From positions 1 to 64,000 of the forward strand of contig JBLMYQ010000082.1 of the NCBI GenBank assembly GCA_050258375.1: a stretch of DNA of 64,000 nt, written 5' to 3'. Numbering within the stretch: position 1 is the stretch's first letter; every line of letters begins with the position of its first letter. Below the pieces are notes generated by a model, which was not told the origin of the DNA, made no database searches, and worked only from the letters and a program-made list of their open reading frames with translations. Below, piece after piece: positions 35,229 through 43,661 of the stretch. Origin of the DNA: JBLMYQ01 sp050258375 (GTDB lineage: Bacteria; Bacillota; Clostridia; Acetivibrionales; UBA4821). Position numbers and translations under genes: made by a program.

Positions 35229-35235
35229 TTCTGCC

Positions 35236-35556
35236 TTATAATAATGTCAGTATTCCTGTCCCTAATGCAATAATCGCAAAAACAAACATAAAAGAACCTA
35301 TAATCAACCCCAATTCTTTTTCAAGTTTATCCTTGCTGTCCAATATCTCTAATATTCCTATGCCCGTTGAGCCTATAGCCGCACAAAAGAATCCGATACT
35401 TTGAATAATTCTATTGTCATTAAACATAGCAATAAAAAATATTACAAAACCAATTATAGAAATTATGTTTAATATCCAGTCAATACTTTTAGAGCTTTTG
35501 ATTTGGCGACATTTTTCAACAAGATTTCCTACTACACTTGAGTAATTATCCAGCAT
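35236..35556 (-). CDS. Small membrane protein, unknown
   Basis: A 106-residue protein with three hydrophobic segments (about 29-44, 50-68 and 85-106), separated by charged loops (LDSKDKLEKEL). AAAGGAGGG precedes the ATG. No family is recognised. It is alone on its transcript, ending at a terminator, between metG and the ilvE operon. Confidence 0.75.
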   Translation of the reverse strand: MLDNYSSVVGNLVEKCRQIKSSKSIDWILNIISIIGFVIFFIAMFNDNRIIQSIGFFCAAIGSTGIGILEILDSKDKLEKELGLIIGSFMFVFAIIALGTGILTLL

Positions 35557-35700
35557 CCCAATACCCTCCTTTCAACATCCTCAAATCCGAAAAATAATCC
35601 GGCAAACTATCAATCTCCCCCCTGAAAAGTCTTTACTGAGGCAAAAATAAATTATTTGTTAAACATTGTAAGTTTATAATTTTAGGTAGGATTAGTCAAG

Positions 35701-35735
35701 AAAAAACAGAAGATATCTTATTAAACATCTTCTGC
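35701..35735 (-). terminator. Terminator of the pspA-ilvE operon
   Basis: CAGAAGAT/ATCTTCTG (35707-35714 with 35727-35734), followed on the minus strand by TTTTTT. It lies about 70 bp past the ilvE stop. Confidence 0.8.
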
Positions 35736-35760
35736 TTTTTACATTTTATCAATAAAAATT

Positions 35761-35803
35761 GTCAGAAGCGAGCAATGCAACACAGTTATGCGAAGCTTAT
35801 CAC
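35761..35803 (-). repeat. Dispersed repeat GTCAGAAGC...GCTTATCAC, copy 1
   Basis: GTCAGAAGCGAGCAATGCAA through GCGAAGCTTATCAC. A second copy with the same two ends lies at 62648-62697. Both start within a few bases downstream of a minus-strand stop codon (ilvE here, mnmA there). Confidence 0.6.
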
Positions 35804-35808
35804 AATTT

Positions 35809-36690
35809 TTATCTGTATATCGGTTCTCCCTGACTTCTAGCATACTCCATGAATATTTCCATTAATTTCTTTGTAACCGGTCCTGTAACCCCAGAACCAA
35901 TCACCCTTCCGTCAACACTGGTTACGCTGATTACCTCAGCTGCTGTTCCGGTAAAGAAACACTCATCAGCAGAATAAACATTAAACAGCGTAAACTCTCT
36001 TTCGATAACCTTATATCCTACTTTTTCTGCAAGCTCCATAACCGCACCTCTTGTTATTCCATCAAGTGCTCCTACATAAACCGGCGGCGTATAAATTACT
36101 CCATCCTTTACTAAGAAGATGTTATCTCCGGTGCATTCGCAAACAACACCGGCCGGATTAAGCATAATTGCTTCCGGCACTCCTGCCCTATTAGCCTCAA
36201 TCTTTGCGAGAATATTGTTTAAATAGTTTAGAGACTTTATCTGCGGGTCAAGTGAGCCAGGATTGTTTCTTCTTGTTGAAGCTGTAATAACACTCATACC
36301 TTTTTCATACATTTCTTCGGGATAAAGAGTAATTGTATCTGCAATTATAACTACGCTAGGCTTTGGACATTTTGTAGGACTTAGTCCAAGGTCACCTACT
36401 CCTCTTGAAACAATAAGTCTTATATATCCATCTTTAATATTATTCTTTGCACAAGTATCAAGTAAAGCAGTTGTCATTTCTTCTTTTGAAATAGGTATTG
36501 TCAGGTCAATCGCCTTTGCTCCGCAGTACAATCTATCTATGTGCTCTTTGCACTTAAATATTCTGCCATCGTATGCACGTATACCTTCAAATATTCCGTC
36601 TCCGTATAAAAATCCGTGGTCTAAAACAGACACCTTCGCCTCAGACTTTGGATAGTACTTTCCATCAATATAAATCATTCTTTCTTCCAT
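35809..36690 (-). CDS. ilvE: Branched-chain amino acid aminotransferase
   Basis: A PLP fold-type IV transaminase for Leu, Ile and Val (293 residues from the ATG at 36690, with AGGGGTG 6 bp upstream). It shows VLDHGFLYGDGIFEGIRAYDG, the phosphate/PLP-Lys region SLDPQIKSLNYLNNILAK (Lys in QIKSLNY) and CTGDNIFLVKDG. D-amino acid transaminase and aminodeoxychorismate lyase share this fold, but the FEGIRAYDG pattern and length favour IlvE. It is the last gene of the operon beginning with pspA. Confidence 0.88.
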   Translation of the reverse strand: MEERMIYIDGKYYPKSEAKVSVLDHGFLYGDGIFEGIRAYDGRIFKCKEHIDRLYCGAKAIDLTIPISKEEMTTALLDTCAKNNIKDGYIRLIVSRGVGDLGLSPTKCPKPSVVIIADTITLYPEEMYEKGMSVITASTRRNNPGSLDPQIKSLNYLNNILAKIEANRAGVPEAIMLNPAGVVCECTGDNIFLVKDGVIYTPPVYVGALDGITRGAVMELAEKVGYKVIEREFTLFNVYSADECFFTGTAAEVISVTSVDGRVIGSGVTGPVTKKLMEIFMEYARSQGEPIYR

Positions 36691-36751
36691 TTTTAACACC
36701 CCTTTATATTTTTAAATATTGTACTTTTTTTTATTTATATTGTCTATAACT

Positions 36752-37171
36752 TTATTCAAAACCCAATACTATTAATCCTGAGACTACAAGCAGAACACCA
36801 ATACATCCGACTAAAGATATTTGCTCCTTCAAAAAAATCTTGCCAATCAGGAGCGTTACAATAGGATATGCAGCAGTAACAGCCACAGTCCATGATGCAG
36901 GCTTTTTCAACAATAGAAACAAAAATAATAATCCTCCTGCCGCTGCAAGAACAGCAGATAGAATAGTCCATAAAGCAGCGGATTTGTTAAACTCTAATTC
37001 TATTCCAAAATGCTTACCTAAGAAAAGGTACAACGGTACAAGTAAGAAGCTTGCAATTGCCAGATACATTTCCGCATATATCGGATGTATGTTCATAACT
37101 AAGCTTTTATCAACTATAGTCCATATTCCCCAAATAATAATAATCAATAAGGCAATTAAATTCGGATTCAT
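36752..37171 (-). CDS. Single-domain EamA/DMT-type transporter
   Basis: A 139-residue protein with four or five membrane helices, which is half of a normal 10-helix drug/metabolite transporter, so it probably works as a homodimer. NPNLIALLIIIIWGIWTIVDK at the start (cut here into the WGIW core) and LIGKIFLKEQISLVGCIGV near the end are typical of EamA domains. I start it at the ATG with AAGGAG upstream, which overlaps the acpS stop by 4 bp (ATGA). Confidence 0.85.
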   Translation of the reverse strand: MNPNLIALLIIIIWGIWTIVDKSLVMNIHPIYAEMYLAIASFLLVPLYLFLGKHFGIELEFNKSAALWTILSAVLAAAGGLLFLFLLLKKPASWTVAVTAAYPIVTLLIGKIFLKEQISLVGCIGVLLVVSGLIVLGFE

Positions 37172-37572
37172 TGATTTTCTCCTTGAGTAGTTTTTATAGA
37201 GCATACTACATTAGCTATCGCATATTCTTTACAATGAGAAAGGCTCAGGCTCCATGAACTTATACCCATATCTTCAGCTATCTTTTTTGTCGAACCATAA
37301 AGGACTATACTGGGTTTCCCCTTTTCATCCTTTACAACTTCTATTTCATTAAGTATGACCCCTCCTGCAAGTCCAAGCCCTAAAGCCTTAGCAACCGCTT
37401 CCTTTGCTGCAAATCTGGCTGCAAAATGCTGATACTTGGCTAAGGATGCTTTTGAACAATACTTTACTTCTTCTGCCGTAAATACCTTATTGAGAAATCT
37501 TCCTTCATCTCTTTCAATAGCTCTTTTCACACGTTCAATTTCAATTATATCAACGCCGCATGCCAAATCCAA
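37168..37572 (-). CDS. acpS: Holo-[acyl-carrier-protein] synthase
   Basis: Attaches 4'-phosphopantetheine to acyl carrier protein. The 134 residues have the family start GVDIIEIERVKRAI and the metal/CoA motif FAARFAAKEAVAKALG, with Glu and Lys of the KEA triad, and end within ISWSLSLSHCKEYAIA. Initiation is at TTG, with GGGTG upstream. It lies between the coiled-coil membrane protein and the EamA transporter and overlaps the latter. Confidence 0.95.
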   Translation of the reverse strand: MDLACGVDIIEIERVKRAIERDEGRFLNKVFTAEEVKYCSKASLAKYQHFAARFAAKEAVAKALGLGLAGGVILNEIEVVKDEKGKPSIVLYGSTKKIAEDMGISSWSLSLSHCKEYAIANVVCSIKTTQGENQ

Positions 37573-37589
37573 ATCTATTCACCCTTTCA

Positions 37590-38423
37590 TTATGCATAAT
37601 TCTTTCTTTTCATTGTACTATGCTGGCTGAGTGCACTTTCTAAAGCTTGAGCCTCATTTATTGTATTTTCAACATTCTCCAACATTTCCTCAGAGCTAAA
37701 CTCTGTATATACCTGCTGCTTAAGCAAAGCCATAGTACTTTCAATAAGATTGAGCTTTACAGACATATTTTCCACTTCTTTTCTGGCTTCTTTAAGCCTT
37801 TCCAGCAGCCTTTCATCAGCCTCTATCGCCCTTTCCAGATCATTAATATAACCTTTATTACCTGCAGCAATTTTCTTTCTGCGATTGATACCTATCCGCT
37901 GCTCGATTGCTGCTAAATTTCTACTGCTGACATCAAAAAGCCTTGAAATATAAATATCCATTAGCCTGAAATAAACAATTGAAAGCTCTAGCGATTTTAA
38001 TGCAACCTTCTGTCTTATAGGCGAATAATCTTTACTCAAAAAAGTATCTATTATTTCTGCTTTTGCTCTATATACAGCATCAACTCTTGATTCTACGTCA
38101 ATAAATCTGCTTTTCCCCAAAATGCTGAAAATTTTTTCTATTATTTTAGCAGTTAAGTTTTTACCAACCTTAGACTTCGCACGAAAGTACAAATTAGTCG
38201 ACTTATGATTAAGCCTTTTAATCTTGCTTATCTTATCTTGAATAATACAATTCTCCCTGAATTCAGGGCTCATTAAAAGGGCACCTACTACTGCTGTATA
38301 GCTCAAAAAGCCAATAACAATAAGCGGCTCCCATTTGGAAAAAAAGTATCCGATGAGAACCGCAGATAATACACCCAGACTTTTTATATTAAGCAATGAT
38401 TTCAAAAGCATTTTAGGAGTCAT
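37590..38423 (-). CDS. Membrane-anchored coiled-coil protein, PspA neighbour
   Basis: A 277-residue protein with two hydrophobic segments near the N terminus (about 15-28 and 32-50). It then has a long helical, basic and acidic region that includes a clear coiled coil (DLERAIEADERLLERLKEARKE split around residue 205). No family is recognised. It lies 23 bp after pspA on the same strand, so it may be the membrane partner of the PspA-like protein; that is inferred from position only. Confidence 0.8.
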   Translation of the reverse strand: MTPKMLLKSLLNIKSLGVLSAVLIGYFFSKWEPLIVIGFLSYTAVVGALLMSPEFRENCIIQDKISKIKRLNHKSTNLYFRAKSKVGKNLTAKIIEKIFSILGKSRFIDVESRVDAVYRAKAEIIDTFLSKDYSPIRQKVALKSLELSIVYFRLMDIYISRLFDVSSRNLAAIEQRIGINRRKKIAAGNKGYINDLERAIEADERLLERLKEARKEVENMSVKLNLIESTMALLKQQVYTEFSSEEMLENVENTINEAQALESALSQHSTMKRKNYA

Positions 38424-38446
38424 TACATCACCTTGAACTTAATTCT

Positions 38447-39175
38447 TTATGCATTTGTCTTATTTTCAGTCTTTTCTTTTACTTCAAATCCTTCAGAACC
38501 TGTCAGCATAGCTTCAGCTCTTGCTTTAGCTCTTTCTCTCGCAGAATCCAAATCAATCTTTTTCAGTTTAAGTTCTGTATTATCCTCACTCAAGCTTCCA
38601 ATAGCATTCGCTCTTGCTGTTTTTTGATTAACAACATCACGTGCTCTGTCAAGCTGGTCATTAATCTTGCCAATACTGTTTCCCGCTCCAGCATATTTAG
38701 CATTCATGGAGTTGATATTCTCCTTGAGCTGTGCCATTTTAGCCTGAGATTTAAGAGACTTTATTTCATTGAGCTTTTGTGTCATTTCTGACTCAAAGAT
38801 TTTGAAATCTTCGTGAATTTTTGTAACTTCTTGTGTAGCTGCATCATATGTTGCTTTTTTGGATTCATATGCCGCTTGTGCTTCTTCCTCCTGCATTAAA
38901 AGCTCAACAAGGATATCCTTATCCCCTTGACTTTTTGCAGTTTCAATTCTAGCCTTAACTGCTTCAAGACTTTTTTCTGCTGTTTTCATTTCTATCTTTA
39001 TAAGCTCTGCATTTGTCTGGATTTCGACAATCTGCTCTTCTGCAGCCTTTCTTGCCTTGTTTATCTGATTCTTGATATCTTCAAACATTGCCTCCGGATT
39101 TTGCTTCTCTATATTACCTACGAAAAGCCCAAAGAATCCCCTAATAATACTTCCCAATCTGCTAAATAAACCCAT
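38447..39175 (-). CDS. pspA: PspA/IM30 family protein
   Basis: A 242-residue, almost fully helical protein of the PspA/Vipp1 family, bacterial relatives of ESCRT-III that polymerise on stressed membranes. It begins with the amphipathic helix MGLFSRLGSIIRGFFGLFVG and NPEAMFEDIKNQINKA, and continues as long heptad helices (MAQLKENINSMNAKY). AAGGGGG lies before the ATG. It is the first gene of a five-gene unit to ilvE. Confidence 0.9.
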   Translation of the reverse strand: MGLFSRLGSIIRGFFGLFVGNIEKQNPEAMFEDIKNQINKARKAAEEQIVEIQTNAELIKIEMKTAEKSLEAVKARIETAKSQGDKDILVELLMQEEEAQAAYESKKATYDAATQEVTKIHEDFKIFESEMTQKLNEIKSLKSQAKMAQLKENINSMNAKYAGAGNSIGKINDQLDRARDVVNQKTARANAIGSLSEDNTELKLKKIDLDSARERAKARAEAMLTGSEGFEVKEKTENKTNA

Positions 39176-39417
39176 CTTTAAGTTACCCCCTTATTAATCT
39201 CTAACACTTTTATTTTATTTTAATTTTATAATATTTTCAACTTATTATTTTCTTCCTTTTTTAAAATTGTTATCATCTTGATATTTTAAGATAGTATAAT
39301 ATAATTGACTTAAATTCTTTATATTACTAAATATTACTAAATAAAAGATTTTTCAATCTTTATCAAATCTATGATTAAAAATTTTCAACTGTCAACTATT
39401 AAGAGGAGGTACTCATA

Positions 39418-40542
39418 ATGATTGTTGGTGTTCCAAAGGAGATTAAAAACAGCGAGAACCGTGTAGCAATTACTCCATCCGGTGTAAACGAGCTTGTTAA
39501 ATCAGGGCATAAAGTAGTTATTGAAAAATCAGCGGGACTTGGCAGTGGTATATCTGATAAGCAATATGCAGAGGCAGGAGCAGAAATACTTCAGTCCAAT
39601 TCAGATACTTACCAAAAATCGGATATTATTGTAAAGGTTAAGGAACCTCTTGAATCCGAGTATAATCTTCTTAAGGAAGGTCAAATACTTTTTACATACC
39701 TTCATCTTGCTTCAAATCCGTCGCTTACCGAAGTATTGTTAAAAAGAAACATTATAGGTATAGCCTATGAGACTGTTCAGCTTTCGAATGGAAGTCTGCC
39801 TCTTTTAGCACCTATGAGTGAAGTAGCAGGAAGGATGTCTATACAAATTGGCGCACATTTACTTCAAAAAGCAAGCGGTGGCTCAGGAATTTTGCTAGGA
39901 GGAGTTCCTGGTGTTCTTCCTGCTGAAGTTTTGATTATTGGCGGAGGAGTTGTTGGCTTGAACGCCGCAAAAATGGCAGTTGGACTGGGTGCAAAAGTCA
40001 CGGTTATGGATATAAATAAAGCACGGCTTTCCTACCTTGATGATATATTCTCCGGCAGGGTTTCAACCTTGATATACAACGAATACAATGCCTCTGAAAT
40101 GGTTAAAACTGCAGACTTGCTGGTAGGAGCAGTCTTAATTGCAGGTTCAAAAGCTCCCAAAACTGTTACTGCTGAAATGGTTAAAACCATGAAAAGCGGT
40201 TCTGTAATTGTTGATGTTGCTATTGACCAAGGCGGTTCCATTGAAACAATTGATAGAGTTACTACCCACGACAACCCGAGCTTCGAAAAGTTTGGTGTAA
40301 TACATTATTCGGTAGCAAATATACCCGGTGCGGTTCCGAGAACTTCAACATATGCTCTAACCGGAGTAACCCTTCCATATTTGCTAAAGCTTACAAATAA
40401 AGGTGTAAAATCAGCTCTACTTGAGGATAAGGCTCTTATATCAGGCTTGAATACATATGCTGGTAATATAACCTACAAGGCTGTTGCAGAAAGCCTAAAT
40501 CTGAAATATATATCTGCTGAACAAAGTTTAGCTGATGTATAA
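39418..40542 (+). CDS. ald: Alanine dehydrogenase
   Basis: Oxidatively deaminates L-alanine to pyruvate with NAD+ (and the reverse). The 374 residues show the N-terminal VGVPKEIKNSENRVAITPSG, substrate residues in FTYLHLAS, the NAD-binding loop VLIIGGGVVGLNAAKMA, and the C-terminal SVANIPGAVPRTSTYAL. AGAGGAGG lies 9 bp before the ATG. Its stop is 63 bp from the first attC-like site, so it marks the left border of the cassette array. It has no cassette-like features itself. Confidence 0.97.
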   Translation: MIVGVPKEIKNSENRVAITPSGVNELVKSGHKVVIEKSAGLGSGISDKQYAEAGAEILQSNSDTYQKSDIIVKVKEPLESEYNLLKEGQILFTYLHLASNPSLTEVLLKRNIIGIAYETVQLSNGSLPLLAPMSEVAGRMSIQIGAHLLQKASGGSGILLGGVPGVLPAEVLIIGGGVVGLNAAKMAVGLGAKVTVMDINKARLSYLDDIFSGRVSTLIYNEYNASEMVKTADLLVGAVLIAGSKAPKTVTAEMVKTMKSGSVIVDVAIDQGGSIETIDRVTTHDNPSFEKFGVIHYSVANIPGAVPRTSTYALTGVTLPYLLKLTNKGVKSALLEDKALISGLNTYAGNITYKAVAESLNLKYISAEQSLADV

Positions 40543-40605
40543 GTTCTAAATTTCTTAAAAGACTTACTTTAAAATTTGCCCCATGAATGGGGTACTTTCC
40601 ATTTT

Positions 40606-40744
40606 GCCTAACGTCCCGAACTCCCGGCACCACAGAGCTGTGGTACTCGCACTCGGCGATTGAGGTGTGGCGCGGAACTTTCTCCATCGTGTTAATCTCG
40701 GAACTCTTATCTTTCCGCGACTTTACGAGAGTGCATTGTTATAC
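40606..40744. repeat. attC-like site A
   Basis: 139 bp from GCCTAAC to GTTATAC. The arms are GAACTCCCGGC on the left and ACGAGAGTGCATT on the right; pairing is weaker than in the other sites. It follows the ald stop by 63 bp and is the leftmost member. Confidence 0.75.
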
Positions 40745-40803
40745 GCCAGTATCGGCAAAAAGCAAAAAGAGACTGCACATATTGTGATTCCCGATAAAAT
40801 AAT

Positions 40804-41181
40804 CTATTTTTTATGTCTTTTTATCCAATTTTTTATGTCATCTTCTTTAAACTTACCACTTGCAATATTTAAGCCTAACTCAACAAATTCCTTTTGTTCA
40901 TATATCAATTCAATATCATTTATCTTTAAAAGGAGCAACATAACTGCCATTCCAATTCTTTTGTTTCCATCAACAAATCCATGGTTATTTATTAAGCTGT
41001 AAACTATAGCACTTATTTTATCAATATCATCTGGATATAGTTGTTTACCATCAAAAGTAGCAAATGGTCGTTTTATTGCACTTTCAATTAGTCCCATATT
41101 TAGAACACCATCTGCACCACCGGTTTGTTTAATAATTTTTTTATGAAACATAAGGACATCTTCAATGTCAATAAATATCAT
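40804..41181 (-). CDS. doc: Doc/Fic-family toxin (death on curing)
   Basis: A 125-residue Fic-fold protein of the Doc type, in which family members phosphorylate EF-Tu and stop translation. The active site HGFVDGNKRIGMAV matches the Doc version HxFxDxNKRxxxxA. The upstream start IDIEDVLMFHKKII and the substrate-loop region LNMGLIESAIKRP are also typical. Its ATG shares one base with the stop of the antitoxin gene (TAATG). It lies with that gene between sites A and B, as a self-contained toxin-antitoxin cassette. Confidence 0.92.
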   Translation of the reverse strand: MIFIDIEDVLMFHKKIIKQTGGADGVLNMGLIESAIKRPFATFDGKQLYPDDIDKISAIVYSLINNHGFVDGNKRIGMAVMLLLLKINDIELIYEQKEFVELGLNIASGKFKEDDIKNWIKRHKK

Positions 41182-41354
41182 TATTTTGCTAGCTCCCGTA
41201 ACGATTCAACATTTTCGTTTATGATATCGTCCATAACTTTATATAAATCACTTTTTTCCTTCATTTTTAGAAATTGGACAAAATCAATAACTTCCATTTT
41301 CTTTTCATCTGGGAGTTCTTGAAACTCTTTTAATAATTTTTCAGCCAAGCTCAT
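41181..41354 (-). CDS. Antitoxin of the Doc system (57 aa)
   Basis: A 57-residue acidic helical protein beginning MSLAEKLLKEFQELPDEKKM and ending NVESLRELAK. GGAGTG lies 5 bp before the ATG, and the stop overlaps the doc start. The pattern (leader helix, ELPDEKKMEVIDFVQFL, short tail) looks like DUF2281-type antitoxins, which pair with PIN or Doc toxins. The family naming is from memory of that pattern. Small size and translational coupling are the firm evidence. Confidence 0.85.
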   Translation of the reverse strand: MSLAEKLLKEFQELPDEKKMEVIDFVQFLKMKEKSDLYKVMDDIINENVESLRELAK

Positions 41355-41491
41355 ATTTTCACTCCGTTCATATTTCTATTAATAACATTATACAACAATT
41401 GTAAATATTTTATATACCTTATTTTAACCGATTACTTTCAATTTAATTTTACACTTAGAATACGTACTTACTAATCCTTTGCCGATATTTC

Positions 41492-41621
41492 ATATAACGT
41501 CTCGCACTCCCGACACCCACCGAGCCTTAGTGACACCTTGACTTGGCGAGACGGTGTAGACATGACCTACTACTATGACAAACCCGCGGACCTCATAGAT
41601 TACGGGAGTGCATTGTTAGAT
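41492..41621. repeat. attC-like site B
   Basis: 130 bp from ATATAAC to GTTAGAT. GCACTCCCG (left) pairs exactly with CGGGAGTGC (right), making this one of the best-formed sites. Confidence 0.85.
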
Positions 41622-41916
41622 GATGTCTTTTTCATTATTGCTAGCATTTTTAAATTATTTTTTAATTTATTCAGTAAATATCTATATAAAATTATAAATA
41701 ATTTTCAATATTTATAATCAGCTACTTACTACAGATATTTCCATGAGAATCAATCACTCTTTAAACCAGAATTGACATTTATCACCATCTATTATAAAAT
41801 AATTTTATATGTTTAGCAAAAATAATAAGGAAAGGATTTCGCAAGAAGCTACTTTTACCTGAAATCGATAGATCAATGTTGATTTTGAAGGACTGTCATA
41901 AAAGGAGGACGATACC

Positions 41917-42264
41917 ATGTCGGAAATTTCTGTAGAGGAAAAAATCTATACTACCGTCTGCACAATAAGAGAAATTACTCTTATGACTGAAGACTGGGAT
42001 AATCTTTCCCTTGAAGTTATGCAAAAAGCCGCCTTTATTCTCGACGATGCAACAATCAAAGCGAAAGGGTTACGACAAGCATTACATGACTTATTGAAAG
42101 AAGTCCAAGCAACTGCTTGTGAAGAACTCTGCTTAGTTCCGCAGGCTCTTGTTGAAGATGGATATCGTCTGGGCAAGAATCTCTTTGGTGGCGCAAAACC
42201 TGATTTCAATGGAAGACAAACTTTCTGGGAATGGTTTGACACCATGGATAAACAAAAATCATAA
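41917..42264 (+). CDS. Cassette-borne hypothetical protein
   Basis: A 115-residue acidic soluble protein with AAAGGAGG 9 bp upstream of the ATG. It seems mostly helical (LSLEVMQKAAFILDDATIKA), has a Cys pair in TACEELCLV and ends with ETFWEWFD-like aromatics (QTFWEWFDTMDK). No family is recognised. About 295 bp separate it from site B, so it probably has its own promoter. It ends 119 bp before site C. Confidence 0.75.
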   Translation: MSEISVEEKIYTTVCTIREITLMTEDWDNLSLEVMQKAAFILDDATIKAKGLRQALHDLLKEVQATACEELCLVPQALVEDGYRLGKNLFGGAKPDFNGRQTFWEWFDTMDKQKS

Positions 42265-42383
42265 GTCTCCAACAACTTATAAGGAAAGCGTGGGTTTTAC
42301 CATGCTTTTTCTTATTTAAATTAAAAGTACAGCTTTAATTTTCGACATTCATTAGTCTACATGCTATATAAGAAAATGATGTC

Positions 42384-42507
42384 ATCTAACGTCTCGCACT
42401 CTCGGCGCCGCAGAGCCGTAGTGCTTGCACCCAGCGATTGGGATGCGGTGCGGCACCTTCTCCTTTGTTTTTTCTCACCGCGACTTTACGGTAGTGCATT
42501 GTTATAT
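42384..42507. repeat. attC-like site C
   Basis: 124 bp, the shortest, from ATCTAAC to GTTATAT, both good matches to the attC heptamers. The arms are GCACTCTCG and ACGGTAGTGC, and the interior has CCCAGCGATTGGG, shared with sites D, G and H. Confidence 0.85.
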
Positions 42508-42559
42508 GTAGGATGGCGGCATGCTCCTTGTCCTACCCTAAAGAATCAAGTTGTTTGTT

Positions 42560-43417
42560 TTACACATTTATATCATCCGTTCTTATCGCTATACCACCAA
42601 CTCGAACCTCTGCAATATCATTGTTCTTAGTACTTAACCACACTAATACTTCAGAAGGTCTATCCATTATATAACCTTGCTCAAATCTCATTTCTTGGGT
42701 ATTTGATATTTTTTCTTTAAAATATTTAAACATATAACATGCCAATGCCCCATTTGAAGTTCCAGTAGCTGATTCTTCCGGAACATCATATAAAGGTGCA
42801 AAATTCCTACAATGTGCTGTTGAGTTGAATTTTGTTTCTAGCGTAAAGGCATGTATCCCAATAACATCATATTTCTTACTTAAATGCTTAATTTTCTCGA
42901 AGTCAGGCATTACTGAAAAAAGGCTTTCGATAGTCTTAACTGAAACAATAATATCTCTCAAACCTGTTGAAACAACTTGAATAGGAATTTTTGAAACTAA
43001 GTGTTCTTCTTTTATATTTAGGCAGTCTAATATTTGCTCTTTATCAATTATGTCGTAAAACTTTGGCAAATTTTGATTCATAAAGACTATTCCTGAATCA
43101 TTGATATCAATATTCAAGACCCCAGCTTTCGTTTCTTGTGAATATTTGCCTTCTTTTATAACATCTAAATCTTTCAGCAGTGAAAAAGTTGCGATTGTCG
43201 CATGTCCGCACAAATCAACTTCCGAAACAGGAGTAAAAAACCTTACTTTGAAATCTGCCTTTTCTGATTTCTGTATAAAGGCTGTTTCGGAGAATCCTAC
43301 TTTTTTAGATATGTTCAACATATCGTTATCGGTTAAACAATCAGCGTCTAATACAACTCCAGCTGGATTTCCGCCATTTATCGTTTTAGCAAATGAATTT
43401 AAGATATATACTTTCAT
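42560..43417 (-). CDS. PhzF family isomerase/epimerase-like protein
   Basis: A 285-residue protein with the diaminopimelate-epimerase-like double fold of PhzF. Signatures are VYILNSFAKTINGGNPAGVV at the start, the catalytic-Glu region VGFSETAFIQ, DLCGHATIATF and EESATGTSNGALACYMFKYF. PhzF itself isomerises an intermediate of phenazine synthesis, but most family members have unknown substrates and there are no phenazine genes here. It is a single cassette gene: the stop is 52 bp from site C and the start 68 bp from site D. Confidence 0.9.
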   Translation of the reverse strand: MKVYILNSFAKTINGGNPAGVVLDADCLTDNDMLNISKKVGFSETAFIQKSEKADFKVRFFTPVSEVDLCGHATIATFSLLKDLDVIKEGKYSQETKAGVLNIDINDSGIVFMNQNLPKFYDIIDKEQILDCLNIKEEHLVSKIPIQVVSTGLRDIIVSVKTIESLFSVMPDFEKIKHLSKKYDVIGIHAFTLETKFNSTAHCRNFAPLYDVPEESATGTSNGALACYMFKYFKEKISNTQEMRFEQGYIMDRPSEVLVWLSTKNNDIAEVRVGGIAIRTDDINV

Positions 43418-43485
43418 AGTTCACCTTTCACTTAAATAATTTCTTTAGGGAACATTCCCGGAGTTAGCTTTTGCCGCCATCTTTC

Positions 43486-43636
43486 AGCTAACGTCCCGCA
43501 TCTCCGACGCCGCAGAGCTGTGACCCACGAAGCCCTTCTTCTTTGGCGGCGCTTGTTGCCCAGCGATTGGGGTGTGAAGCGGAACCTTCTTCTTTGCTCA
43601 TTCTCACCGAGACTTTACGGTAGTGCATTGTTATCT
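43486..43636. repeat. attC-like site D
   Basis: 151 bp from AGCTAAC to GTTATCT. The arms are GCATCTCCGACGCCGC and ACGGTAGTGC; the left arm resembles site E and the right arm sites C and G. It contains CCCAGCGATTGGGG in the middle. Confidence 0.82.
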
Positions 43637-43661
43637 GATGTTACCATCCTTTCCTTTATTA

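Noticed and set aside
39418..40542. ald as the first cassette of the array
   Set aside because: It has no attC-like site on its left side and sits in an ordinary housekeeping context with its own leader; kept as the border gene.
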